A stretch of DNA of 64,000 nucleotides from the IMG/VR virus record IMGVR_UViG_3300032213_001070, positions 1 through 64,000 of that record. One strand, 5' to 3'. Below the pieces are notes generated by a model, which had not been told where the DNA came from, ran no database searches, and saw only the letters and a program-made list of their open reading frames with translations. A program made the translations under genes and the position numbers. Below are positions 1-7,403 of the stretch, one piece after another; the stretch's first letter is position 1, and every line of letters starts with the position of its first letter. This DNA comes from a virus.

Positions 1-423
1 ATCACTGGTAAAGGTATGGACTTGAACTTTGGATTTGCATACACTTCTTATGTGATTCCTTTCTTGGCAAATGTTAAGTTTGTATTGAACCCAGCATTTG
101 ACAATGTTCATACTAATGATATTGAGAACCCAATCATTGATGGTTTCCCATTATCATCTTACTCATTCATTATCTTTGATATCACTGACAATACTAATGA
201 CAACATATTCTTGTTGAAATTGTCTTGGGATAATCAATTGAAATGGTGGTATCAAAATGGTACTATGGACTACATGGGACGTACACAAGGATTCCAGTCT
301 TCTGGACAATTCAATGGGTACCGTGTTATGATGTCTCAAACAATGCCAGCTATCTGGGTTAAGGATCCTACTAAAGTCCTTAAGATTGTTATGAGAAACC
401 CAATCACTGGTGGATCATTCTAA
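1..423 (+). CDS. C-terminal part of a virion structural protein, probably the major capsid protein
   Basis: The reading frame is open from base 1, so this is the 3' end of a gene that starts left of the window; the ATG at 16 is internal. About 140 residues are visible, rich in aromatic and beta-type sequence, ending in the conserved-looking block DPTKVLKIVMRNPITGGSF. A strong terminator follows directly, as expected for an abundant late protein. The position, just upstream of small virion proteins and neck genes, is where crAss-like phages carry the major capsid protein, and the sequence recalls C-termini of capsid proteins from uncultured Bacteroidota phages. That identity is inferred from context and memory, with no catalytic or diagnostic motif. 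Another abundant head protein is the main alternative. Confidence 0.55.
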   Translation: MTGKGMDLNFGFAYTSYVIPFLANVKFVLNPAFDNVHTNDIENPIIDGFPLSSYSFIIFDITDNTNDNIFLLKLSWDNQLKWWYQNGTMDYMGRTQGFQSSGQFNGYRVMMSQTMPAIWVKDPTKVLKIVMRNPITGGSF

Positions 424-442
424 CCAGGACACTATAAAAAAC

Positions 443-470
443 AGGGAGGGGTTTGACTCCTCCCTTTTTT
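443..470 (+). terminator. Rho-independent terminator after the capsid-type gene
   Basis: A 7-bp stem, AGGGAGG with CCTCCCT, encloses a 9-nt loop and is followed by a run of T. It lies about 20 bases after the stop codon at 423 and ends 47 bases before the next start at 518. Confidence 0.85.
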
Positions 471-479
471 TAATTAAAA

Positions 480-493
480 AGTATTATATTTAA
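480..493 (+). promoter_or_regulatory. Possible promoter, variant of the TTAGTATATT motif
   Basis: The stretch AGTATTATATTTAA sits between the terminator at 443-470 and the start at 518. It resembles, with an insertion, the TTAGTATATT element seen before four other transcription units in this window. It is the weakest copy, so treat it as tentative. Confidence 0.3.
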
Positions 494-517
494 CCAACAA
501 AATAAAAACCAACAACA

Positions 518-1534
518 ATGGAAAATTTCACAATGGTTGAGACCGGTAAGGGCTCAGTAAGAAAAACGGCAATTGCAGTCCGTCCGTTCTTTGACAGCAG
601 ATCTTCTAACATGGGATTAGAAGAATATGGTATGACTCTATTTGATGGAGTTACACATACAGAGCAACTTGCTTGCTTAGAAAACAATGGTGTGACCAGG
701 TATATTACCGGTCTTAATGAATATGCACCAGAGATAAAACTATTAGATCCTGATACAAGAGAATCTAAAGTAAAAGCAATCAGAGAAGCTGTAGCTGAAC
801 TTGAAAAAGAATTAGCTGCAAATATGATTAATGCAGAAGATGTAGATTTTTGGAATAAAGTAAAATTGCTTTCTCCAAGTAACTCTGACTTCTGGAACAA
901 AATAACTCTAGCATGTGGTAATGAACCAGTATACTTGGATCCAAAAGATCCATTTGATAGAATCAAGCTTTATGCTATTGAAGCCGGTGGCTTTTCAATT
1001 GTAGCAAAAAGTTTTGATGATGCTAGATCAAAACCAGTACCACCAAAGTTTTATCTTGATAAAGAAGAAGAAACAGTAATGGTAAGAACTGAATACAAGA
1101 AGTTGCGTAACAAAGCACTTTCTGAACTTCAGAAACTATTTGACAAAAACAGTACTAAGTTATTCTACATTGCTAAAGTTGTAGATATTAGTAGTACACA
1201 ATATAGAAAATCCACTCCAACTGATGTTCTGTATGAGAATATGGATATGTATATCAACGGGGATGGGGGAGAAACCAACAAAGAAAGAGCTGCCAAATCA
1301 TTTATGGAAGCAGCAAATATGGACATGGAAACACTAAAAATTAAATCAATTGTACGTGATTCCAGTTTTTTTAAGTATATTATAAGTAAGCCAGATGGTT
1401 ATTTATATCATAATAAGTCTAGTAGCTTATTAGGTAGAAATGTATCAGATGTAATTGAGTACTTGAAGAACCCTCTAAATGAGGATATTTTAAAGGATCT
1501 CAATGCTGCTTGTGAGAAGTATTGGAATTCTTAA
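518..1534 (+). CDS. Conserved hypothetical protein, 338 aa, next to the capsid gene
   Basis: I do not recognise this protein. It is soluble in character, of mixed charge, with no signal peptide or membrane segment. Residues about 88-110 form a charged helix (KVKAIREAVAELEKELAANM). Two short repeats, DFWNKVKLLSPSN and DFWNKITLACGNE, follow each other at roughly residues 115-140. The start at 518 follows the A-rich leader AACCAACAACA, which recurs before other genes here and suits Bacteroidota translation initiation without Shine-Dalgarno pairing. It is the first gene after the capsid terminator and heads the run of small basic virion-type proteins. A head-completion or capsid-associated role is possible from position alone. 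Confidence 0.75.
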   Translation: MENFTMVETGKGSVRKTAIAVRPFFDSRSSNMGLEEYGMTLFDGVTHTEQLACLENNGVTRYITGLNEYAPEIKLLDPDTRESKVKAIREAVAELEKELAANMINAEDVDFWNKVKLLSPSNSDFWNKITLACGNEPVYLDPKDPFDRIKLYAIEAGGFSIVAKSFDDARSKPVPPKFYLDKEEETVMVRTEYKKLRNKALSELQKLFDKNSTKLFYIAKVVDISSTQYRKSTPTDVLYENMDMYINGDGGETNKERAAKSFMEAANMDMETLKIKSIVRDSSFFKYIISKPDGYLYHNKSSSLLGRNVSDVIEYLKNPLNEDILKDLNAACEKYWNS

Positions 1535-1546
1535 ATTTAAAATAAA

Positions 1547-1915
1547 ATGAAAACTAAAATGAAAAAGTACCAGGATGGTGGACCAGCTGATGCAATGCAA
1601 AAAGCAATGGGTCAGAAACCTACATCTACTAAAAAAACAATGAAGTATGTAAAAAAGCATGGTTCAGGTTATATTCCACCTGCTGGTAAGAAAATGCAAT
1701 CAGGTGGTACTAGTGGTGGATACCCTACTACAGGTGGTGGTAAAAAAATGAAAACTGGTGGAATGGTAAATCCTAATGCTAAATTACAAGCTGGTAAAAA
1801 AGCTGGTAGTAAAGGTGTTATGCATAGTTTGAGTGCTAAGGCAGTTGTACAAAAGAAAGCTAAAGGTAGATCAGGTGGTACTAATAAATCAGTAGCAAGA
1901 CCTAAAAAAGGATAA
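1547..1915 (+). CDS. Small Lys/Gly-rich protein with repeated KxxGG motifs, 122 aa
   Basis: This is a very basic, low-complexity protein with no predicted fold. It carries three copies of a short Gly-Gly motif: KKYQDGG near residues 6-12, KKMQSGG in the middle and KKMKTGG shortly after. The same type of motif recurs in at least seven other genes of this window, including the large cargo-type proteins. The gene is packed 12 bases after the previous stop and overlaps the next start by one base (TAATG), so translation is probably coupled. Composition suggests nucleic-acid binding or an intrinsically disordered internal virion peptide. No enzymatic role is visible. Confidence 0.8.
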   Translation: MKTKMKKYQDGGPADAMQKAMGQKPTSTKKTMKYVKKHGSGYIPPAGKKMQSGGTSGGYPTTGGGKKMKTGGMVNPNAKLQAGKKAGSKGVMHSLSAKAVVQKKAKGRSGGTNKSVARPKKG

Positions 1916-2253
1916 TGCCTAAAGATGCTTGTTATAGTAAAGTAAAAGCACAGTATGCTGTGTTTCCTTCTGCTAGGGCTTCTCAAGCTATTGCCAAATG
2001 CCGTAAAGGTAAAGGCACTGTTAGAAAGACTGAGAAAGGAACAGAGCTTAAAAGATGGCAAGCCGAGAAATGGCAAGATACAAAATCTGGAAAACCTTGT
2101 GGTGCCGGTGGTTCTAATGAATACTGCCGGCCTACCAAGAGGGTTTCTAGTAAGACACCTAAAACTAAATATGAACTAACTCCTTCTAAACTAGCTGCTA
2201 AGAAAGCTGAGAAGTCTAAAGTAGGTATGGGAAGAAGAGTTAAAAAAGTATAA
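1915..2253 (+). CDS. Small basic protein of the DUF5872-like family, 112 aa
   Basis: The N-terminus reads ACYSKVKAQYAVFPSARASQ and continues into AIAKCRK. It is followed by a segment with LKRWQAEKWQD and then a CGAGGSNEYCRPTKRVS block. This order (Cys-Tyr-x-Lys-Val-Lys, Pro-Ser-Ala, Lys-Cys-Arg, then Trp..Lys-Trp and Tyr-x-Pro-Thr) is what I remember of the DUF5872 family found in phages and some large viruses; the family number is from memory. The function is unknown. The tail is Lys-rich. The start overlaps the previous stop (TAATG), which supports translational coupling in the small-protein operon. Confidence 0.85.
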   Translation: MPKDACYSKVKAQYAVFPSARASQAIAKCRKGKGTVRKTEKGTELKRWQAEKWQDTKSGKPCGAGGSNEYCRPTKRVSSKTPKTKYELTPSKLAAKKAEKSKVGMGRRVKKV

Positions 2254-2255
2254 CC

Positions 2256-2498
2256 ATGGCAATTAAAAAAACAACAACTAAAAAATCAACACCAGCTAAG
2301 AAAAGTTCTTCAGTTGGTATTTCCATTTTTGGTGGGGGTAAAGCAGAACAAAGAAAATGGGAAATTGAATCTGCTATGTCTACATTACAAAGAGCTTCTG
2401 AGATTCAGAAGAATACAAAGCTTATGAATGATGTAAAGAAAATGGCTGCTGAAAAGGCAAAAGAATTTAACAGCATTGCTGCTGGTAAAAAGATTTAA
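2256..2498 (+). CDS. Small basic hypothetical protein, 80 aa
   Basis: The N-terminal 20 residues are Lys/Thr/Ser-rich, like a histone tail (KKTTTKKSTPAKKSSS). They lead into a short glycine patch, SIFGGGKAE, and then a single amphipathic, probably coiled-coil helix covering residues about 33-75. The layout of a basic tail plus one helix would suit a DNA- or capsid-lining peptide. I do not recognise a family. It lies three bases after the preceding stop, within the same run of small proteins. Confidence 0.7.
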   Translation: MAIKKTTTKKSTPAKKSSSVGISIFGGGKAEQRKWEIESAMSTLQRASEIQKNTKLMNDVKKMAAEKAKEFNSIAAGKKI

Positions 2499-2523
2499 TT
2501 TGTAATATTTAAAACTATATAAA

Positions 2524-2853
2524 ATGCAATCTCCAAAAAAAGGTACTGTTAAAAAAACAGTTAAGAAAGAACCACAGTCTGATAGAAAACTAAAAGATCA
2601 AGCAAGCCGTGCTATAAAAGACTTTAAAAAAGGATTTACAGATTCTTATAAACCAATTGTTGAAGGTATAAAAATGGCTGTACCCTCTAAGAGCACTAGA
2701 GAAGGTTTTGTTAAAGGTCTTAATACTGCAGTTCCAAAGAGCAAGTATATTAGAAAAGCTATTGAAGGTACACCTGAATACAAAGTAGCCAAAGGTATTA
2801 AAAAAGCTGCCGGATTTAAAAAAGGTGGAATGATTAAAACTAAGAAAAAATAA
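2524..2853 (+). CDS. Small Lys-rich protein ending in a KKGGMIKTKKK tail, 109 aa
   Basis: The protein is strongly basic throughout, with predicted short helices between residues 20 and 95 and a Lys-rich N-terminus (SPKKGTVKKTVKKE). The C-terminus, FKKGGMIKTKKK, carries the Gly-Gly motif shared with neighbouring genes. No enzymatic motif or membrane segment is present. Its composition resembles histone H1-like or phage internal proteins. I do not recognise a named family. Confidence 0.75.
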   Translation: MQSPKKGTVKKTVKKEPQSDRKLKDQASRAIKDFKKGFTDSYKPIVEGIKMAVPSKSTREGFVKGLNTAVPKSKYIRKAIEGTPEYKVAKGIKKAAGFKKGGMIKTKKK

Positions 2854-2855
2854 TC

Positions 2856-3146
2856 ATGACACAGGCAAAGGCTAAGAAAGTAAAAGTTACTGCCGGTGGT
2901 GAAAAGCATGTAGTATATAAAAAGACTACTAAGAAAGGTGAGGGAAAGGTTGGCCACATAATGGTCAACCATCCTACCAAAGACAAAGGTCAGTGGGATA
3001 CAATAGATCTTACTGCAAAAGGTAGAGCTAAGACTGTTAAACAAGGAGTAGCCGCTACAAAGAAATGGCATAAGGATAACCCGGATTATAAATATAAAGG
3101 TAAAGGTAATGGCAAAGTCACCAGCATGGCAAAGAAAAGAAGGTAA
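2856..3146 (+). CDS. Small conserved phage protein with a GHIMVNHPTKDKGQWDTIDL core, 96 aa
   Basis: A Lys-rich N-terminus (residues 1-30) precedes a conserved-looking core around residues 32-75 with GHIMVNHPTKDKGQWDTIDL, then an AKTVKQGVAATKKWHKDNP helix and a basic tail. I recall this core from uncultured Bacteroidota phages, always without function. The last 38 bases overlap the next gene in a different frame, an unusually long overlap for this operon. The next gene's start at 3109 is supported by its conserved N-terminus, so both frames appear to be used. Confidence 0.75.
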   Translation: MTQAKAKKVKVTAGGEKHVVYKKTTKKGEGKVGHIMVNHPTKDKGQWDTIDLTAKGRAKTVKQGVAATKKWHKDNPDYKYKGKGNGKVTSMAKKRR

Positions 3147-3381
3147 GAATCCAGAAGGAGGTCTTAATGCTAAAGGAGTAGCAAGTTATAGAGCAGCTAA
3201 TCCAGGTAGTAAACTTCAGACAGCTGTAACTACTAAACCTTCTAAGTTAAAACCTGGAAGTAAAGATGCTAAGAGACGCAAGAGCTTCTGTAGCAGAATG
3301 TCTGGGATGCCTGGACCTATGAAAGATGAAAAAGGAAGACCTACAAGAAAAGCTCTTTCTTTAAGAAAATGGAACTGTTAA
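3109..3381 (+). CDS. Small basic phage protein (DUF6321-like), 90 aa
   Basis: The protein reads SPAWQRKEGKNPEGGLNAKG near the N-terminus. The C-terminal half has RRKSFCSRMSGMPGPMKDEK and ends with RKALSLRKWNC. This combination (NPxGGLNAKG, then SFCxRMxGMPGPMKDxxGRPTRKALxLRKWNC) is a recurrent phage family that I associate with DUF6321, from memory. Two Cys residues and many Arg/Lys residues suggest nucleic-acid or virion binding, but no function is established. The gene overlaps the end of the previous one by 38 bases, and no alternative downstream start would preserve the conserved N-terminal block. Confidence 0.8.
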   Translation: MAKSPAWQRKEGKNPEGGLNAKGVASYRAANPGSKLQTAVTTKPSKLKPGSKDAKRRKSFCSRMSGMPGPMKDEKGRPTRKALSLRKWNC

Positions 3382-3391
3382 ATTATATATA

Positions 3392-3787
3392 ATGAAAAAG
3401 GTAGTTAAAAAGTCAGCAACTAAAAAAGCTTTACCAAAAGCACAATTAGGTCTTATTACTAAAACAATTAAAGGAGCTGCTAAAGGAGCTGTCAAAGGTG
3501 GTAAGAGTGCACTTAAAGCTGCTAGAAAAGAAGCAAGTGCTGCTAAATCAAAAGGATTTGGTGAGAGTGGGCAGTATGCAAGAGCAAGTGATATGCGTAA
3601 AAGTGATAACTATAGAGCTGGAAGAGGTTATTCAGATCCAGTAGGTGATAGAGATGATGCTAACAAAGTTAAATTAGTAGGTATGGCTGCAATAGGAACA
3701 GCAGCAGGAGCCGGAATGTTAGCTAACAGAAAAAGCGGACCTTCAAAAAAATCAACTACTAATAAGAAAACTAAAAAAAATAAATAA
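3392..3787 (+). CDS. Small H1-like basic protein with an LPKAQLG motif, 131 aa
   Basis: This Lys/Ala-rich protein has the motif LPKAQLG at residues 14-20, one of eight copies of an [LI]xxAQxG-type motif found in five proteins of this window. Residues about 25-55 (AAKGAVKGGKSALKAARKEA) resemble the Lys/Ala-rich tails of histone H1. A short hydrophobic stretch around residues 93-110 (KLVGMAAIGTAAGAGMLANR) could touch a membrane or pack as a helix. A Lys/Thr tail follows. I infer an internal virion or DNA-condensing role from composition only. Confidence 0.75.
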   Translation: MKKVVKKSATKKALPKAQLGLITKTIKGAAKGAVKGGKSALKAARKEASAAKSKGFGESGQYARASDMRKSDNYRAGRGYSDPVGDRDDANKVKLVGMAAIGTAAGAGMLANRKSGPSKKSTTNKKTKKNK

Positions 3788-3788
3788 A

Positions 3789-4451
3789 ATGAAAACTTGT
3801 AAATCAGGATGTGGAGGCAAAATGAAAGCCGGAGGATCTGTAAAGAAAATAAAGAAAATGGCTCATGGTGGTCAAGCTCTAAATAAAGCTAAAGGATTTG
3901 CCCCTGCACAAAAAGGCGGTGACAATGTATCTAAACAAATTTATGGTATACCTAATGCTGGTACTACTGGTCCAAATAGAACTGCTGGATATGACTATAA
4001 AAAAGGTGGCTCAGTTAAAAAATTAAAGAAAGCACAAAACGGTGCTGAAGTTGATCTTGATGCTCCACCATTTAAAACTAGAAGTTCTAAAATTGGTGTT
4101 GGTCTTATAGGTTCTGGAATAGCCGGTATGGCAACAAAAGCTATTGCAGATAAAGTAAAAGCTAGAAAAGCTGCTAAAAAAGCTTCTGAAGAAAAAAAGA
4201 AAAATGAAACTACTAAAGCTAAATTTGGTGCAGAAGTAAAAGTGCAAAGAGGTTATCCAGGTAAAATCAGATCTTCTGAAGCTCAAGGATACACAGCTGT
4301 TGGTAAAAGAGAGCCAGGAAGAACTAAGTTTCCTAAACTTGCTAAAGGTGGTTTTCCAGATCTAACAGGAGATGGTAAAGTAACTAAAGCGGATGTTCTT
4401 AAAGGTAGAGGTGTTATCAAGAAAAAAGGTGGTGCAGTTAAAAAGAAATAA
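3789..4451 (+). CDS. Basic multi-motif protein with GG motifs, KKAQNG motif and an EF-hand-like loop, 220 aa
   Basis: The N-terminus has a small Cys pair (CKSGCGG) followed by several Gly-Gly motifs (KMKAGGS, KMAHGGQ, YKKGGS). LKKAQNG is at residues 79-85. A short Gly/Ala hydrophobic stretch (VGLIGSGIAGMATKAIA) lies near residue 105. Near the C-terminus, after KLAKGGF, is DLTGDGKVTKAD, which matches the spacing of an EF-hand or dockerin calcium loop (Asp at 1, 5 and 12, Gly at 6, Val at 8). The protein ends with KKKGGAVKKK. It therefore collects all the dispersed motifs of this locus. I infer a scaffold-like or packaged internal protein; no enzyme motif is present. Confidence 0.8.
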   Translation: MKTCKSGCGGKMKAGGSVKKIKKMAHGGQALNKAKGFAPAQKGGDNVSKQIYGIPNAGTTGPNRTAGYDYKKGGSVKKLKKAQNGAEVDLDAPPFKTRSSKIGVGLIGSGIAGMATKAIADKVKARKAAKKASEEKKKNETTKAKFGAEVKVQRGYPGKIRSSEAQGYTAVGKREPGRTKFPKLAKGGFPDLTGDGKVTKADVLKGRGVIKKKGGAVKKK

Positions 4452-4453
4452 TC

Positions 4454-4618
4454 ATGGCAACTAAAAAGAAGTCAGATAAAAACTGGATACAGAAAGCTAC
4501 AGCCTCTATTAAACGTAGAGGCACTGCAGGTAAGTGTACTCCAATAACTAAACCTGGTTGCACAGGAAAAGCTAAGGCTCTTGCTAAAACATTTAAGAAG
4601 ATTGCTAAAAATAGATAA
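4454..4618 (+). CDS. Small phage protein with CTPxTKPGCTG motif, 54 aa
   Basis: The gene starts with ATG at 4454 and ends with TAA at 4616-4618, two bases before the next start. The product begins MATKKKSDKNWIQKA, continues with IKRRGTAGKCTPITKPGCTG and ends AKALAKTFKKIAKNR. The pattern of a Trp-containing start, a CTP...C block and KALAxTFKK is one I recall from many uncultured phages as a conserved small virion-cluster protein of unknown function. The two Cys residues may bind metal or form a disulfide. High Lys/Arg content links it to the surrounding cluster. Confidence 0.8.
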   Translation: MATKKKSDKNWIQKATASIKRRGTAGKCTPITKPGCTGKAKALAKTFKKIAKNR

Positions 4619-4620
4619 TA

Positions 4621-5319
4621 ATGCTTAATAGTACTATTACCATAAAAGTTAAAGAACGTCTCAATAAGTTAGACAGCCAAGACTATGACAACATAGAATG
4701 CTGGACTATTGTTGAGGCTTTCAACAAGGCTCAGGTTGAGTGGGCTAGAAGACAGCTGCATGGTATTAACCAAGTAAGAGAAGGTGATGAGCAGTCTACC
4801 CGTAGAAAAGATGACTTACAAATCTTACTAGTTACAGAAACATTAGCTGCAGTTGATAAAGAGTACTATTACCGTGGTGTTATTCCACAGGATTATCTAC
4901 AGTGGAAAAGAGTTGACATCTTTGCTAACAAAGAATGCTGTGATAAAAGAAGAATGACTGTATATTTAGCAGAAGAAGGAAATCTTAATCAACTTCTCAG
5001 AGATAAAGCTAAACAACCTAACTTTGAATGGGCAGAAACATTTGCTACACTTAAAGGTGGTAATGTTAATGTATATACTAATGGTGAGTTTGATATAAAT
5101 AACATTGATCTTATTTATTATAGGCAACCTATTAAGATACAGATTCAAGGATGTGTAGATCCTTACACCAATATTACATCTACTGCAAATGTAGAATGTG
5201 AGTTTAAAGATGATATAATAGAATTAATAATTGATGAGGCTGTAAGTATTATAGCTGGAGATATTGAGTCAGGAAACCAATTCTCTAGAGGTACGGATAC
5301 AGCTGAACGTAACAACTAA
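4621..5319 (+). CDS. Conserved structural protein, probable neck/connector component, 232 aa
   Basis: The N-terminal half is helical (residues 5-95) and contains LNKLDSQDYDNIECWTIVEA, then VEWARRQLHG. The second half is beta-rich, with EFDINNIDLIYYRQPI and CVDPYT, and ends in an acidic helix with FKDDIIELIIDEAVSIIAGD. I recognise the pattern as a family conserved in uncultured Bacteroidota phages near the capsid genes. The helical-then-beta layout and the position, between head and tail genes, suit a head-tail connector or adaptor. That role is inferred; no experimental assignment is known to me. Confidence 0.7.
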   Translation: MLNSTITIKVKERLNKLDSQDYDNIECWTIVEAFNKAQVEWARRQLHGINQVREGDEQSTRRKDDLQILLVTETLAAVDKEYYYRGVIPQDYLQWKRVDIFANKECCDKRRMTVYLAEEGNLNQLLRDKAKQPNFEWAETFATLKGGNVNVYTNGEFDINNIDLIYYRQPIKIQIQGCVDPYTNITSTANVECEFKDDIIELIIDEAVSIIAGDIESGNQFSRGTDTAERNN

Positions 5320-5324
5320 TAATA

Positions 5325-5777
5325 ATGGAAAAACCTAGAATGTTAAAAAGAGATACTGCAGCAAATGCCTCATACTCAAGTGCTCCAGCAGGAGGTTCTG
5401 TAGATACTATGACAGCAGCATGTGTATCAGAACTAATGAATGCTGCAACAAGTATTCACAAGCTACATTTAAAAGTAACTGGTACTGGATCATATGCAGC
5501 ACATAAAGCTCTTAATGATTTATATGATGCATTACCTGGACATGCTGATGATTTAGCAGAAGGATATCAAGGAGCAGCAGAGAAGTTACTTACTTATTCA
5601 GAAGTAGCTCCAAGAGTACTTAATTCAGTAGATGAAGCTTTAGGATATATTAGAGAGATGGCAACTATGGTATCTGGTTTACAAGCTAAGATGCCATACT
5701 CAGAATTAGTAAATGATCTAGATACTATTAAGTCTACACTTAATTCTGCTAAGTATAAATTACTTTTCTTAAAATAA
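5325..5777 (+). CDS. Dps/ferritin-like protein, 150 aa
   Basis: The region of residues 25-95 reads as the first helices of a Dps-type four-helix bundle. It has LHLKVTGTGSYAAHKALNDL followed by YDALPGHADDLAEGYQG, matching the Dps pattern HW...G..F...H..ldelYdel.d..D.iAER. His48, His60, Asp75 and Glu79 have the same spacing as the ferroxidase residues His51, His63, Asp78 and Glu82 that I remember for E. coli Dps; the position of Dps Asp67 is Asn64 here. Phage members may be catalogued as DUF5856. Two further helices follow to residue 150. The gene sits in the virion block five bases after the neck-type gene, so the protein may be packaged. Possible roles are iron or oxidant handling, or DNA compaction. 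The fold is a confident guess; activity is not known. Confidence 0.75.
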   Translation: MEKPRMLKRDTAANASYSSAPAGGSVDTMTAACVSELMNAATSIHKLHLKVTGTGSYAAHKALNDLYDALPGHADDLAEGYQGAAEKLLTYSEVAPRVLNSVDEALGYIREMATMVSGLQAKMPYSELVNDLDTIKSTLNSAKYKLLFLK

Positions 5778-5807
5778 TTTGGATTATTGAAAAACTTTTA
5801 CTATATT

Positions 5808-5819
5808 ATAGTATATTTA
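5808..5819 (+). promoter_or_regulatory. Putative phage promoter ATAGTATATTTA
   Basis: The motif is shared with sites at 10607, 13323 and 23274. It lies 27 bases before the start at 5844 in the only sizeable gap (66 bases) since base 518, and the gene it precedes is closed by its own terminator. That suggests a separately transcribed unit. Confidence 0.45.
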
Positions 5820-5843
5820 TTTATTAACTAAAACAAAAAAACA

Positions 5844-7382
5844 ATGAGTTATTTTAATCATGCTTTTCAAAAGACGTTTGTTGGAACCAATGGTTTTGTA
5901 AACACGCTTTCTGGAAAATTAGGCTCACCTGGTAATATACTTACTGGTGGTCAATTTGCATTTGTAGATGCAAAAACTTGGACTCTACAAACAGCTGCTC
6001 CTGGAGGATGTTGTCCTTTAGTTCTTGCTGCAGGTTCAATCTATCAAAGAGATAAGATTGGTCCTTTCCATGGTGGATACTTAGAGACTAACAAATCTAA
6101 AGTAATCAATCCTAAATATGTTAGCAAATTCTACCGTGTAGATCCATGTTTACCACAAAATGAAGTAGTTCATTTAGGTAATACAGCTTACACAGATGAC
6201 GTTGCTTTAACATTGGCTATTGATACTGCTGGAGCAAATCTTGTTGATGGTGTTTACTCTGATGTTGAATTATGTCCTGCAGGAGCTGCTCCAGGTGGAC
6301 AAAATGCTTATGCTAATATTACTGTAGTAGATGGTGAAGTTACATTTGTTGAATTAACAAATGGTGGTTCAGGATTTACAACAGGTGATCTTATTCTTCC
6401 ATGTGTTGATTTACCAAATACAGGTGAAGATACACAACCTGAGTTTGAAGTAACTGCTGGTGTAGGTGCTAACTGTTGTAAAAAATTCTATTGTGGTGAA
6501 ACATATACATTACGTGTTGATGTTAAAGGTTCTCCTGCATTAAGATTACTTAACCACAACTCTTATATCATTGCTTCTGCATATGGTGGATGTTGTCCAG
6601 AAGGATCTATTGCTCCAGTAGAAATTGATTCAACATTAATTTTTATTCAATGGGCTACTGCAATTGTAAGATATCCTGTTATATCTCCATTCTTGTTACC
6701 AATTGTTATTGACCAAACTGGTACTCCTTGGTATGCTCCAGGAACAGATGCTGCTTTCTTAGCTGATGAGGGTGTTGATACTTGGGATCACTATGTATCT
6801 CCAGGATATATTGAAGATGCATGTGCTGGTTTAGTATTAGTAGGTGCTTATGTAGATACTAAGTTTGAAAACTGTACATTCCAATTGACTGACTTCTATG
6901 AAGTTGAGCCAGTTAGAATCTATGCATCTGAAGTTGATCTTAATGGTGATCCATGTTTGTTTGACGGAGTATGTGTTATCAAAGAATGTGAAGGAAGACA
7001 AGCTATGGGATTAGGTGAATCAGTTGCACGTGATGTAATCTTATCTGAGCAATACAGACAAAACTTCTTCCACAGTGATTTCAGGATTCGTGAGATTACA
7101 CAAGGATACAGTGTGTTTGATTACATTAACCGTAACAACTTGTATACAAGATATTACTTGTTACATAATGTTCCACGCTTCAATAACCCAACTAGTACAT
7201 TTGATAATGATCAATACTTGTTAGAGATCATCACTGATGGTATAGAAAGTGATTTTCAAGGGTTTGTTAACACTTGGTTAGGAAGCTGCGGATCACCTTG
7301 TGTTACTTTGGAAAATGAATCTTGTGTTCAAGATGCATGTTGTGCAATTTATCCTTATCCAGGACAAGTTTGTCCAGACTAA
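5844..7382 (+). CDS. Cys-rich, beta-rich virion protein, 512 aa
   Basis: I recognise this as a family seen in uncultured Bacteroidota phages, without assigned function. The N-terminus has FVGTNGFVNTLSGKLGSPGN, then IGPFHGGYLETNKSKVINPK near residue 75. Adjacent cysteine pairs recur (GGCCPL, ANCCKK, GGCCPEG, DACCAIYP), and a Gly/Thr-rich segment around residues 150-200 resembles a beta-sandwich insertion. The C-terminus is CGSPCVTL...CVQDACC. There is no signal peptide. The gene has its own putative promoter and a strong terminator, so it is probably expressed at high level alone. An abundant appendage, head-fibre or tail-tube-like protein is plausible. Confidence 0.7.
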   Translation: MSYFNHAFQKTFVGTNGFVNTLSGKLGSPGNILTGGQFAFVDAKTWTLQTAAPGGCCPLVLAAGSIYQRDKIGPFHGGYLETNKSKVINPKYVSKFYRVDPCLPQNEVVHLGNTAYTDDVALTLAIDTAGANLVDGVYSDVELCPAGAAPGGQNAYANITVVDGEVTFVELTNGGSGFTTGDLILPCVDLPNTGEDTQPEFEVTAGVGANCCKKFYCGETYTLRVDVKGSPALRLLNHNSYIIASAYGGCCPEGSIAPVEIDSTLIFIQWATAIVRYPVISPFLLPIVIDQTGTPWYAPGTDAAFLADEGVDTWDHYVSPGYIEDACAGLVLVGAYVDTKFENCTFQLTDFYEVEPVRIYASEVDLNGDPCLFDGVCVIKECEGRQAMGLGESVARDVILSEQYRQNFFHSDFRIREITQGYSVFDYINRNNLYTRYYLLHNVPRFNNPTSTFDNDQYLLEIITDGIESDFQGFVNTWLGSCGSPCVTLENESCVQDACCAIYPYPGQVCPD

Positions 7383-7403
7383 TCTTATAGACTAAAAACA
7401 ACT

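Noticed and set aside
490-966. Minus-strand open frame of 158 codons opposite the 338-aa gene, and similar long antisense frames at 1669-2076, 2646-3071, 28578-29042 and 50112-50558.
   Set aside because: They mirror strongly coding plus-strand genes with consistent gene order and A-rich leaders. Their products are Ser/Leu/Phe-rich, as antisense translations of Lys/Glu-rich genes usually are.
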